From positions 1 to 11,080 of the forward strand of contig JBKJPW010000164.1 of NCBI GenBank assembly GCA_046594225.1: a DNA stretch of 11,080 bases, in the 5' to 3' direction. Below, piece after piece: positions 1 through 6,704 of this stretch. Each line of letters begins with the position of its first letter. Positions within the stretch are counted from its first letter, which is position 1. Source of the stretch: UBA4416 sp046594225. GTDB taxonomy: Bacteria; Bacteroidota; Bacteroidia; B-17B0; Aurantibacillaceae. The notes beneath the pieces are model-generated. The model searched no databases. It was given only the letters and a program-made list of their open reading frames with translations, and was not told the DNA's origin. The translations under genes were made by a program, and so were the position numbers.

Positions 1-1
1 T

Positions 2-454
2 GGTACACCAACAATGGCAGGTTCTTACACTTTATCTATGTTAGTAGATGCTTATGCATCTCCAGCTTTTGGTGCATGCCCTACTAATCCAGTTGTAAAT
101 AATGGTTCAAAAGTAAGCTCACAAACGTTAAATTATTATATTATTAATATTGCACCAAATAATCCAACGGGTTTTAAAAATGGTGCAAATGATAAAATTT
201 TATTATCTCAAAATTTTCCTAATCCATCTTCTATAACAACAGATATCACATTTTATGTTGAAGGGAATGATGACGCTAATGTTACTGTTTATAATATGTT
301 AGGAGCTGTTGTAACTTCGCAAACTATTAAAACTGTAGTTGGCGAAAATAAAGTAACTATAAATACATCTGAATTACCAGCAGGAACTTACATCTATACT
401 TTAAAATATAGAGGAGCAAAAGCTACTAAACGTATGATTGTTTTAAATCACTAA
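2..454 (+). CDS. C-terminal part of a T9SS-secreted protein (5' end outside window)
   Basis: The reading frame is open from base 2, so this is the last 150 residues of a longer protein; the ATG at 14 is internal, not a start. The final ~85 residues form a type A T9SS C-terminal sorting domain. It opens with a LSQNFPNPSS motif, continues through alternating beta strands (ITFYVEG, VTVYNMLGAVV), then a TSELPAGTYIYTLKY block, and ends in KRMIVLNH with a basic residue near the C-terminus. In this family the domain directs export across the outer membrane and is removed or attached at the surface. The upstream ~65 residues are low in recognisable motifs and contain a Cys in a Gly/Ala/Pro/Asn-rich stretch, so the function of the passenger cannot be stated. 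Rnz starts 23 bases after the stop with no terminator between, so read-through is possible. Confidence 0.9.
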   Translation, partial: GTPTMAGSYTLSMLVDAYASPAFGACPTNPVVNNGSKVSSQTLNYYIINIAPNNPTGFKNGANDKILLSQNFPNPSSITTDITFYVEGNDDANVTVYNMLGAVVTSQTIKTVVGENKVTINTSELPAGTYIYTLKYRGAKATKRMIVLNH

Positions 455-461
455 TTGTAAT

Positions 462-498
462 TTCGAAGGTACTATTCATGTCAACTCAAACCTTCGAA
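462..498 (+). promoter_or_regulatory. 9-bp inverted repeat enclosing the rnz start codon
   Basis: TTCGAAGGT at 462-470 is perfectly complementary to ACCTTCGAA at 490-498. The 19-base loop contains the rnz ATG (478-480). If the mRNA starts upstream of 462, the initiation codon would sit in the loop of a 9-bp helix. A weak promoter-like pair (TTG 438-440, 17 bases, TAATTTCG 458-465 with one mismatch to TAnnTTTG) would instead start transcription around 470 and lose the left arm. The inverted repeat is seen directly; a regulatory role is inference. Confidence 0.45.
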
Positions 499-1398
499 TT
501 ATTAATACTAGGTAGTAGTGCAGCAACGCCTACTGCTAACCGAAACCCAACCGCTCAGTTATTAAATATAGCTGAGCGGTTTTTTTTGATAGATTGTGGC
601 GAAGGTACTCAAATGCAAATGCGGAAATACAAAGCGCGTTTTCAGAGCGTGAATCATATTTTTATTAGCCACTTGCATGGCGACCATTTTTATGGATTAC
701 CAGGTTTTTTGGCTAGTATGCATTTATTGGGTCGTAAAAATGAATTAACCATATATGGTCCAAAAGAGTTAGAGGAAATCATTAATCTACTTCATAAGCA
801 CTCTGACACTTATTTGAATTATCCTTTAAAGTTTGTTTATACTCAAAATACTACGAAGCAACTTATTTTTGAAGATGATAAAGTCGAAGTATATAGTTTT
901 CCATTAAAGCACCGTGTTGTTACGACAGGATATTTATTTAAGGAAAAACCAATGCCCAGGAATATTGACAAGTATAAACTGGAAAAATTAAATGTGTCTT
1001 TTGCCGAAATTCATAAATTGAAACAAGGCTTAGATGCTGTTGATAATAATGGAAACACTATTAAAAATATTGACTTAACGATTGACCCTCCAAAGCAAAG
1101 AAGTTATGCTTTTTGCAGCGACACTAAGTTTTTCGAAGAATTATCTCATGATATAAAAGATGTTGATTTATTATATCATGAATCTACTTTTTTGGAAGAT
1201 AAGAAAGATAGAGCTAAACAAACCTTTCATAGTACGGCTAAACAAGCAGCAGAAATGGCACTTTTAGCAAATGCTCAAAAATTAATTTTAGGACACTTTT
1301 CTGCTAGATATGGCAGTTTAGAGGAATTTTTAGAAGAGGCAAAGCCTATTTTTTCTAATACAGAACTGGCTATTGAAGGAATTACATTTTCCTTGTAA
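478..1398 (+). CDS. rnz: Ribonuclease Z (tRNA 3'-end endonuclease)
   Basis: This is a metallo-beta-lactamase-fold RNase of 306 residues, the usual length of the short (RNase Z-S) form. It cleaves 3' trailers from tRNA precursors in the cytoplasm, which matters where CCA is not encoded, as in the tRNA-Glu of this window. Visible motifs are an N-terminal LGSSAATPTANRNPTAQLL segment and LIDCGEGTQ (37-45), then the zinc-binding SHLHGDH (H65, H67, D69, H70). Later zinc-site candidates are H145 in PLKHRV, D215 in CSDTKF and H273 in LGHFSARY. HESTF and the HSTA motif (H251) also match the family. The ATG at 478 places the first beta strand right after the start, as in relatives. It lies in the loop of an inverted repeat, and a terminator-like hairpin occupies codons 24-37. 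Confidence 0.95.
   Translation: MSTQTFELLILGSSAATPTANRNPTAQLLNIAERFFLIDCGEGTQMQMRKYKARFQSVNHIFISHLHGDHFYGLPGFLASMHLLGRKNELTIYGPKELEEIINLLHKHSDTYLNYPLKFVYTQNTTKQLIFEDDKVEVYSFPLKHRVVTTGYLFKEKPMPRNIDKYKLEKLNVSFAEIHKLKQGLDAVDNNGNTIKNIDLTIDPPKQRSYAFCSDTKFFEELSHDIKDVDLLYHESTFLEDKKDRAKQTFHSTAKQAAEMALLANAQKLILGHFSARYGSLEEFLEEAKPIFSNTELAIEGITFSL
549..587 (+). terminator. Terminator-like hairpin inside the rnz coding sequence
   Basis: AACCGCTCAG (549-558) pairs perfectly with CTGAGCGGTT (572-581). The helix continues inward through a T-G wobble and three A-T pairs (559-562 with 568-571), leaving a 5-base loop. Eight T residues follow at 580-587. This is the form of an intrinsic terminator acting on + strand transcription, about 70 bases into rnz. 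The codons used here (CAG, GAG, CGG) differ from the A/T-ending codons favoured in the rest of the gene. The structure is seen directly; premature termination is inferred. Confidence 0.5.
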
Positions 1399-1407
1399 CT
1401 TTTTTTT
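1376..1407 (+). terminator. Possible weak rnz terminator
   Basis: AAGGAA (1376-1381) pairs with TTCCTT (1389-1394) across a 7-base loop at the end of rnz. A run of eight T (1400-1407) follows after five bases. The stem is short and its distance to the T-run is not ideal, so this is only a candidate. Confidence 0.3.
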
Positions 1408-1708
1408 CCTCTTTCATTATAAGTTTCAGAACAGGATTAATTTCGAGGTTTCGGATCCACTATAATTCTTTCTAACAATTATTAAACCTGTCACTACACA
1501 GGACTAATTGAAGCTAAAACTTACTATTAAAATTTAACACGCATGAGGGCACATCGAGAGCCTTAGTGTCCGGGTAATTGGATTGGTGACTGAGGTGGCC
1601 ACTGAGTTTATCGAAGTGCTCTCGAAGCCACCGCCTGACACGCCCAAATAATTAAAAATAGAAAGCTTATGCAAACAACATTTACGTTTAACTCTAAATC
1701 TAATCATT
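1399..1708. other. 310-base intergenic region with no gene
   Basis: No convincing coding sequence lies here on either strand. From left to right it holds the T-run after rnz, a small hairpin CCTGT (1487-1491)/ACAGG (1498-1502), an AT-rich stretch, the GC-rich palindromic block at 1547-1645, and an AT-rich leader before the next gene. I see no clear TAnnTTTG promoter for the gene at 1709, so its transcription start is unknown. Confidence 0.7.
1547..1645. repeat. GC-rich nested REP-like palindromic element
   Basis: This ~99-base block is much richer in G+C than its surroundings. GGGC (1547-1550) pairs with GCCC (1642-1645), and GTGTC (1566-1570) with GACAC (1637-1641). Inside them GGTGGC (1594-1599) pairs with GCCACC (1627-1632), and CACT (1600-1603) with AGTG (1615-1618). 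ACTGAG occurs twice (1589-1594, 1601-1606) and is followed by two TCGAAG copies (1611-1616, 1622-1627). The order ACTGAG-ACTGAG-TCGAAG-TCGAAG looks like one palindromic unit placed inside another. ACTGAG...TCGAAG hairpins resemble, from memory, repetitive extragenic palindromes of flavobacterial genomes. An alternative left-hand pairing is GGGCAC (1547-1552) with GTGTCC (1566-1571). It could also be a structured RNA. Confidence 0.6.
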
Positions 1709-2290
1709 ATGAAAAACGTAAATCAATTGCTAGTTGTAGGCACAATAGTGTGTTTAAGCTTATGTTCTAAACCTTTATTTTCTCAGTTAAATAATCATCA
1801 CAAAAACTATATTGATATTGGTATAGTAGGTGGGATGCAGCATCATAGTTCAGCTTTAGCTGGTGTATATGGAAGTTTTGGTACTTTTTTTATGGCATTT
1901 GGCCGACCAAGTTCTATTGATATAAGAGCAAAAGAATTATATGTTTCTAATCCAGACCAAGAAGCTACATTAATTACATTTACTTATAGAGTAAGTTTAG
2001 TTAAAGGCTTATTTGTTGGTATTGGTGGTGCTCACGGACATCAAATTATGGGTGATGAGTTTATGATACATCCAATTTCTGCTATTGGCGGCACAAATCC
2101 ACATATCATGCATGGTACAGGATTTAATGCAGAAATAGGTTATAATTTTAATTCCTTCATAAAAAACAAATATCTTGGAATTTACCCAGTTATACATTTG
2201 GCATATACCACATTATTAATGTCACATCATACAATGCCAAATCTAACACTAAGTGCTGGTTTTAGAGTTGGTTTAAAGCAATGGAATTAG
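1709..2290 (+). CDS. Secreted His/Met-rich protein, probable outer-membrane beta-barrel
   Basis: I do not recognise a named family. The 193-residue product begins with a charged N-terminus and a hydrophobic stretch (LLVVGTIVCLSLCS), with likely signal-peptidase cleavage near residue 26 (PLFSQ). The mature part is rich in Gly, aromatics and alternating hydrophobic residues, has segments such as LFVGIGGAHGHQ, and ends in GFRVGLKQWN. That is compatible with a small eight-strand-type outer-membrane barrel. Twelve histidines (30, 31, 45, 46, 109, 111, 121, 132, 135, 163, 173, 174) cluster with methionines in GMQHHSS, HGHQIM, FMIHP, HIMHG and LMSHHTMP, which hints at metal contact; this is inference. 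It stands alone between a palindromic spacer and the promoter of the next gene. The ATG at 1709 is the first in frame giving a proper signal peptide. Confidence 0.75.
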   Translation: MKNVNQLLVVGTIVCLSLCSKPLFSQLNNHHKNYIDIGIVGGMQHHSSALAGVYGSFGTFFMAFGRPSSIDIRAKELYVSNPDQEATLITFTYRVSLVKGLFVGIGGAHGHQIMGDEFMIHPISAIGGTNPHIMHGTGFNAEIGYNFNSFIKNKYLGIYPVIHLAYTTLLMSHHTMPNLTLSAGFRVGLKQWN

Positions 2291-2332
2291 TAATTAACAA
2301 TCCTATTTTTAATAAAAAAACGAAGATAAATT

Positions 2333-2361
2333 TTGAAATTCAGATATGAAATGTATCTTTG
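2333..2361 (+). promoter_or_regulatory. Bacteroidota-type promoter of the response regulator
   Basis: TTG at 2333-2335 (-33 element, within TTTTGAAA) is separated by 18 bases from TATCTTTG at 2354-2361, a perfect TAnnTTTG -7 element. Transcription would start near 2367, giving a leader of about 27 bases before the ATG at 2394. The same 18-base spacing occurs at the tRNA-Glu promoter in this window. Confidence 0.7.
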
Positions 2362-2393
2362 TTTAAAATTAATCTAAATAAGAACGTTTCTTT

Positions 2394-3050
2394 ATGATTT
2401 CAGTACTAATAGCAGACAAAAACTACCTGAGCAGATTAGGCCTTTTTACGTTATTAAATACGTCATCTAATTTTGAGGTAGATTATACAGATGACGATAA
2501 TTTTGAAAATCTGGTTGAGTCTATTAAAAAAAATAAACCGAAAATTTTAGTGTTAGATTTTCAATCTTTGAATTTCAATGCTAAACAAATTTCTACTTTA
2601 ACCAAAACATTTAAACGCCTTCAAGTACTTGCTATTACTGATTATATGGGTAAAAGTGAAATGCAGTCTGCTTTAGATAATGGTGTAAGAAGTTATTTAT
2701 TAAAAGAGTGTGATAAAGAAGAAATTATAGAAGCTTTACATGCTACTTATAATGGCGAACGTTTTTTATGTGGGAAAGTAGCTTATTTTTTATCTAACGA
2801 CCAAGAGTTTACTAATATCAAACCTCAATTAGATAAAGTGTCTTGCCAAGGTTTAGGAATTACAGATAGAGAATTGGATGTTATTCGTTTAATATCTGAA
2901 GGTTTATCTAATAAATTAATTGCTGATAAATTAGAGTTAAGTACACATACAGTAAATACTCACCGTAAAAATATCATGGCAAAGTTAGATATTCCTAATA
3001 CAGCTGGTATTGTAATGTTTGCTGTAAAAAACAATCTGTTAGTAGCTTAA
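2394..3050 (+). CDS. NarL/LuxR-type response regulator
   Basis: This is a 218-residue two-domain cytoplasmic transcription factor of the usual NarL/FixJ length. The receiver domain (about 1-125) has the phospho-accepting Asp at D55 (ILVLDFQ), the switch Thr at T82 (LAIT) and the conserved Lys at K104 (YLLK). The acidic pocket, normally a DD pair (ADDHPLV in relatives), reads ADKNYLS, so D8 is kept but the second Asp is replaced by K9. The DNA-binding domain (about 155-215) is a clear LuxR helix-turn-helix: ITDRELDVIRLISEGLSNK, then IADKLELSTHTVNTHRKNIM. No histidine kinase is adjacent, so its partner and targets cannot be read from the context. A 35-residue membrane protein begins 6 bases after the stop and is probably cotranscribed. 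Confidence 0.93.
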   Translation: MISVLIADKNYLSRLGLFTLLNTSSNFEVDYTDDDNFENLVESIKKNKPKILVLDFQSLNFNAKQISTLTKTFKRLQVLAITDYMGKSEMQSALDNGVRSYLLKECDKEEIIEALHATYNGERFLCGKVAYFLSNDQEFTNIKPQLDKVSCQGLGITDRELDVIRLISEGLSNKLIADKLELSTHTVNTHRKNIMAKLDIPNTAGIVMFAVKNNLLVA

Positions 3051-3056
3051 CAATAC

Positions 3057-3164
3057 ATGAAATCTTCATTAGAAATCAGCGATTATTTTATTCTACTTTT
3101 TGTTGCAGGAATTTTCAGTTTAGGTGTTTATACGCTTATCAAATTCATGAGAAGTAAAGATTAG
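3057..3164 (+). CDS. Small single-pass membrane protein, 35 residues
   Basis: ATG at 3057 to TAG at 3162-3164 encodes 35 residues. A polar start (MKSSLEISDY) is followed by about 20 hydrophobic residues (FILLFVAGIFSLGVYTLI) and a basic tail (KFMRSKD). This is the pattern of a one-helix inner-membrane protein with a positively charged cytoplasmic C-terminus. It begins 6 bases after the regulator's stop codon and has no promoter of its own that I can see, which suggests one transcript. Codon use matches the neighbours. It is not a family I recognise. A chance ORF of this length is possible, but a centred transmembrane span with charged flanks makes a real gene more likely. Confidence 0.6.
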   Translation: MKSSLEISDYFILLFVAGIFSLGVYTLIKFMRSKD

Positions 3165-3226
3165 TTTTTCACCTTCTTTCACAATAATTTTTACTCTTGA
3201 ACTCCCTTTAAAACAAAAGATTTATC

Positions 3227-3234
3227 TATCTTTG
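3227..3234 (+). promoter_or_regulatory. guaA promoter -7 element
   Basis: TATCTTTG is a perfect TAnnTTTG match, identical to the -7 element of the response-regulator promoter. The -33 region 18 bases upstream is only TTTA-like (3207-3210); a better TTG (3197-3199) is too far away. Transcription would begin about 3239-3241, just before the ATG at 3244, so the mRNA would be nearly leaderless. Confidence 0.55.
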
Positions 3235-3243
3235 TTAGCTATT

Positions 3244-4773
3244 ATGCAAGAACAAATTTTAATCCTCGATTTTGGTTCACAATTCACACAATTAATCGCT
3301 CGTCGTTTACGAGAAATGAATGTGTATTGCGAAATCCATCCTTTTAACAAAATCCCTCAACTTACTCCTGATATTAAAGGTGTTATTTTATCTGGTAGTC
3401 CGCATAGCGTGCGTCAGGAAAATCCTTTAAATCCTGATTTAGCAAATATCAAAGGTAAATTACCTTTATTAGGTATTTGTTATGGTGCTCAACTGTTAGC
3501 GCATTTTTATGGTGGCGAAGTAGGGAAATCAAATTCTCGTGAATACGGCAGAGCTAACTTAAGTTTTGTAGAAGATAACAATCCATTATTTAAAAACATC
3601 AGCAACGAATCTCAAGTTTGGATGAGTCACGCTGATACTATTTTAAAAGTTCCAGAATCATATAACATTGTTGCTAGTACGCATGATGTTAAAGTAGCTG
3701 GTTTTGCTATTAATAATGAGCAAACTTGGGGAATACAATTTCATCCCGAAGTTTACCATTCAACTGAAGGTGCTACCTTATTACAGAACTTTGTAAAAGG
3801 TATTTGTGGTTGCAAAGGCAGCTGGACATCCGATTCATTTATTGATGTAACTGTTGCTGAACTAAAACAAAAACTAGGTAACGATAAAGTAGTTTTAGGT
3901 TTATCGGGCGGTGTAGATAGTACTGTAGCTGCTGTGTTATTACACAAAGCTATTGGCGCAAACTTACATTGTATTTTTGTAGACAATGGTTTATTACGTA
4001 AAAACGAATTCGAAAACGTATTAGATTCATACAAAGGAATGGGTTTAAACGTAAAAGGTGTAAATTCAAAACAACGTTTTTATGACGCTTTAAAAGGTTT
4101 GTCTGACCCTGAAGCAAAACGTAAAGCCATTGGCAAAGCTTTTGTAGATGTGTTTGACGACGAGTCAAAAACAATTACAGATGCAAAATGGTTAGGACAA
4201 GGAACTATTTATCCTGATGTCATTGAAAGTTTATCAGTTAACGGGCCTTCAGCAACAATTAAATCGCATCATAATGTTGGTGGTTTGCCAGATTATATGA
4301 AGTTATCAGTTGTTGAGCCTTTACGTAGTTTATTTAAAGACGAAGTAAGAAGAGTAGGTACTGCTTTAGGAATTGATGCGACTTTAATTGGTCGTCATCC
4401 TTTTCCAGGCCCAGGTTTAGCAATTCGTATTTTAGGAGATATTACACCAGAGAAAGTAGATTTATTACAAAATGTAGATGCTATTTTTATTGATAATTTA
4501 AGAGCCGCGGGTTTATACGATACAGTTTGGCAAGCGGGTGCTATTTTATTGCCAATACAAAGTGTTGGTGTAATGGGCGATGAGCGTACTTACGAAAAAG
4601 TTGTTGCATTACGTGCTGTTTCATCAACTGATGGAATGACTGCAGATTGGTGTCATTTACCTTACGAGTTTTTAGCAAAGGTATCTAATGATATTATCAA
4701 TAAAGTAAAAGGTGTTAATAGAGTAGTTTACGACATTAGCTCTAAACCGCCAGCTACTATTGAGTGGGAATAG
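3244..4773 (+). CDS. guaA: GMP synthase (glutamine-hydrolysing)
   Basis: The enzyme makes GMP from XMP, ATP and glutamine in the last step of guanine nucleotide synthesis, in the cytoplasm. It has 509 residues, within the family's normal range. The N-terminal class I glutamine amidotransferase domain (about 1-190) has the nucleophile C79 in LLGICYGAQLLA and the catalytic H167 and E169 in IQFHPEVYHS. The ATP-pyrophosphatase domain carries the PP-loop LGLSGGVDST (around 219-227). The C-terminal dimerisation domain contains the GRHPFPGPGLAIRILGD block and ends in the characteristic SSKPPATIEWE. The ATG at 3244 is chosen over an in-frame TTG at 3232 because relatives begin M-Q-E-(K/Q)-I-L-I-L-D-F-G-S-Q and because the TTG lies inside the predicted -7 element. 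Confidence 0.97.
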   Translation: MQEQILILDFGSQFTQLIARRLREMNVYCEIHPFNKIPQLTPDIKGVILSGSPHSVRQENPLNPDLANIKGKLPLLGICYGAQLLAHFYGGEVGKSNSREYGRANLSFVEDNNPLFKNISNESQVWMSHADTILKVPESYNIVASTHDVKVAGFAINNEQTWGIQFHPEVYHSTEGATLLQNFVKGICGCKGSWTSDSFIDVTVAELKQKLGNDKVVLGLSGGVDSTVAAVLLHKAIGANLHCIFVDNGLLRKNEFENVLDSYKGMGLNVKGVNSKQRFYDALKGLSDPEAKRKAIGKAFVDVFDDESKTITDAKWLGQGTIYPDVIESLSVNGPSATIKSHHNVGGLPDYMKLSVVEPLRSLFKDEVRRVGTALGIDATLIGRHPFPGPGLAIRILGDITPEKVDLLQNVDAIFIDNLRAAGLYDTVWQAGAILLPIQSVGVMGDERTYEKVVALRAVSSTDGMTADWCHLPYEFLAKVSNDIINKVKGVNRVVYDISSKPPATIEWE

Positions 4774-4778
4774 TTTTT

Positions 4779-4810
4779 AATTAAGAATTTAGAAGTCAAA
4801 ATTAAGAATT
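4779..4810 (+). repeat. 11-bp direct repeat downstream of guaA
   Basis: AATTAAGAATT occurs at 4779-4789 and again at 4800-4810, a 21-base period or about two helical turns. It lies just upstream of the candidate -7 element for the following operon. It could be an operator or simple AT-rich duplication; the phasing is suggestive only. Confidence 0.4.
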
Positions 4811-4812
4811 GT

Positions 4813-4820
4813 TATCTTTA
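4813..4820 (+). promoter_or_regulatory. Candidate -7 element for the LysM-hemF-DUF502 operon
   Basis: TATCTTTA matches TAnnTTTG at all but the last position. There is no good TTG at the expected -33 distance; the 11-bp direct repeats occupy that space. A start near 4826 would give a leader of roughly 50 bases to the ATG at 4875. Weak support. Confidence 0.3.
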
Positions 4821-4874
4821 TTCGAACTGCAGTCACGAGAGCATACATAAAATAATAATAGTTTGAAAAGATAT

Positions 4875-6704
4875 ATGAACAACATAAAAATGACATATTT
4901 AAAATTTACCTTGTCATTTATCTTGTGTCTTATTTCTTTTATTTTCGACGCGCAAACAAAATCTACAGACGTTAAAACCATTAATGGTAAAAAATACTAC
5001 ATTCATAAAGTAGAAAAAGGACAAAGTCTATATGCTATAGCTAAAACTTACAGTATGGACGTAAATTCTATCCTTGCAGAAAATGATGAAGCTATTGATG
5101 GTTTAAAGCCTGGACAAGAACTAAAAATTCCTTTTGAAAGTTTATTGCCTCGTCAAACATCAGCTGCTGATACAAACAGATTTGTGTACCACAAAGTATT
5201 AAAAGGCGAAACTATTTATTCTATTACAAAAAAATATAATATTGAAGAAAAAAAATTAATTTCTTATAATCATCCATATATAAATAGTGGCTTAAAAGAA
5301 GGTGATTATGTAATAGTGGGAGAAAAGAAAAAAAGTACAACAACCATCAACACTGTTTCTCTATCAGCATCAGATTCTTACACTGTTTTAAGTGGTGAAA
5401 CCGTTTACGGTATTTCAAAAAAATTAAATGTGTTACAAGATGATTTATTGAAATGGAATCCTGAAATAAAAGATGGAGTAAAACAGGGCCAGGTATTGAA
5501 GATTGCTTTAAAAAGACTACAAGCAGATGTAACAACTCTTTCCTCAAACTCAACACCCACTGTTATTGAAAAAAAAGATACAACAACTATTCATAAATCT
5601 AAAAAGACGTTGTATAACATTGGGTTGTTTTTACCATTCAAGTTAACAGAAAGTGAGAGTATTAATATTGATGACTTAGCAAGAGCAAAAGCCTCTTTCC
5701 CTCAAGCTCAATCTTTGGCATTAGATTTTTATATTGGTTTTAAAAAGGCGGTAGATTCATTAATATCTAAAGATTTTGATGTTAATATTTATTTATATGA
5801 TACTGATGATAGAGATTCAGCAAAAATTGAAGCTATTTGCAAAACAACTGATTTCAAATCACTAGATGTGATTTTTGGCCCCTTGTATGCAAGTGTATTT
5901 AAAATTGTATCTAAATATGCTAAGATAGATCATACACCCATTATATCTCCGGTTATTCAACATAACAAAATCTTATTTGATAATCCTTTAGTTAGTAAAT
6001 TAACGCCATCGGTTTATTCCTTAATTGAAAGTTTGGCAGATTATAGTTTAGATTCTTTATCCTCTGCTAACCTTATTATTGTTAACACAACATTAAAAGA
6101 TCAACCCTATATTAAATCATTTAAAAACAAGTACAATGAAGGATTAACTAGTCATAATAAAACAGTAAAAGATAGTATTAGTGAAGTAAAGGGAATTGCT
6201 GGTGTAAAAGGAGCATATGTAGCTGGTAAAAAAAATATAATTATTGTGTTAACTAATAATCAAGTGTATTTGCAAGATTTCATCACTCAGCTAAATGTGT
6301 TCTCCGATAAAAAAGAGATTATTTTAATGGGCTTTAATAGTGTTGCTAACATTGATAATTTAGACCAAGATTATTTGAATTCATTACAATTTCATTTCGC
6401 ATCTACTAATCATATTAATTTTAAAGATTCTGTTACTCGTCAATTAGCAAAACATTATCAGGAATTTTATATAGGAGATCCTTCTGAAAAATACTTTGAA
6501 GGATTTGATATAGCTACGTATTATTTATCTCATTTAAAAACTCAGGGGCCAGATTTCTTTTTGAATTTGGACAAAAATAATTGGAGTGGAGTATCACTAG
6601 ATTTTAAGTTTTATAGGCCTGATACTGAAACCGGATTTGAAAATAGAGCCAGTACCATTTATAAATATTCCAATTATCAGCTACAGAAAATAGGATGGAA
6701 ATAA
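4875..6704 (+). CDS. Three-LysM envelope protein with periplasmic-binding-like domain
   Basis: The 609-residue product starts with a signal peptide (hydrophobic LKFTLSFILCLISFIF, cleavage near DAQ) and should be exported to the periplasm. Three LysM peptidoglycan-binding repeats follow at about 41-86 (YYIHKVEKGQSLYAIAKTY), 103-149 (VYHKVLKGETIYSITKKY) and 168-211 (SYTVLSGETVYGISKKL). After a Ser/Thr/Lys linker, residues ~246-605 resemble the type 1 periplasmic-binding fold of ABC-transporter receptors (start YNIGLFLPFK, then VIFGPLYASVFK and TPIISPVI). LysM plus this fold is a known Bacteroidota arrangement, but no permease is nearby, so a cell-wall sensing or scaffold role, LpoA-like, is only inference. 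ATG 4875 and ATG 4890 are both possible starts; a TTG at 4863 is less likely. Its last 10 bases overlap hemF. Confidence 0.88.
   Translation: MNNIKMTYLKFTLSFILCLISFIFDAQTKSTDVKTINGKKYYIHKVEKGQSLYAIAKTYSMDVNSILAENDEAIDGLKPGQELKIPFESLLPRQTSAADTNRFVYHKVLKGETIYSITKKYNIEEKKLISYNHPYINSGLKEGDYVIVGEKKKSTTTINTVSLSASDSYTVLSGETVYGISKKLNVLQDDLLKWNPEIKDGVKQGQVLKIALKRLQADVTTLSSNSTPTVIEKKDTTTIHKSKKTLYNIGLFLPFKLTESESINIDDLARAKASFPQAQSLALDFYIGFKKAVDSLISKDFDVNIYLYDTDDRDSAKIEAICKTTDFKSLDVIFGPLYASVFKIVSKYAKIDHTPIISPVIQHNKILFDNPLVSKLTPSVYSLIESLADYSLDSLSSANLIIVNTTLKDQPYIKSFKNKYNEGLTSHNKTVKDSISEVKGIAGVKGAYVAGKKNIIIVLTNNQVYLQDFITQLNVFSDKKEIILMGFNSVANIDNLDQDYLNSLQFHFASTNHINFKDSVTRQLAKHYQEFYIGDPSEKYFEGFDIATYYLSHLKTQGPDFFLNLDKNNWSGVSLDFKFYRPDTETGFENRASTIYKYSNYQLQKIGWK

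Noticed and set aside
1487..1502. CCTGT/ACAGG hairpin in the rnz downstream spacer as a terminator or riboswitch
   Set aside because: The stem is only 5 bp and no T-run follows; there is no wider conserved structure that I recognise.
1669..1770. 33-codon frame overlapping the start of the secreted His/Met-rich protein
   Set aside because: It has no recognisable pattern, overlaps a well-supported signal peptide in another frame, and has no promoter or spacing support.
3232..3243. TTG start giving four extra residues to GuaA
   Set aside because: The TTG lies within the -7 element TATCTTTG (3227-3234), and the family's conserved N-terminus starts at the ATG at 3244.
3753..4174. Minus-strand open frames inside guaA (and similar ones inside other genes)
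   Set aside because: They are fully antisense to conserved coding sequence, with composition expected from the complementary strand and no motifs.
4863..4874. TTG start for the LysM protein
   Set aside because: Two in-frame ATGs follow (4875, 4890), and both give a good signal peptide; there is no reason to invoke TTG.
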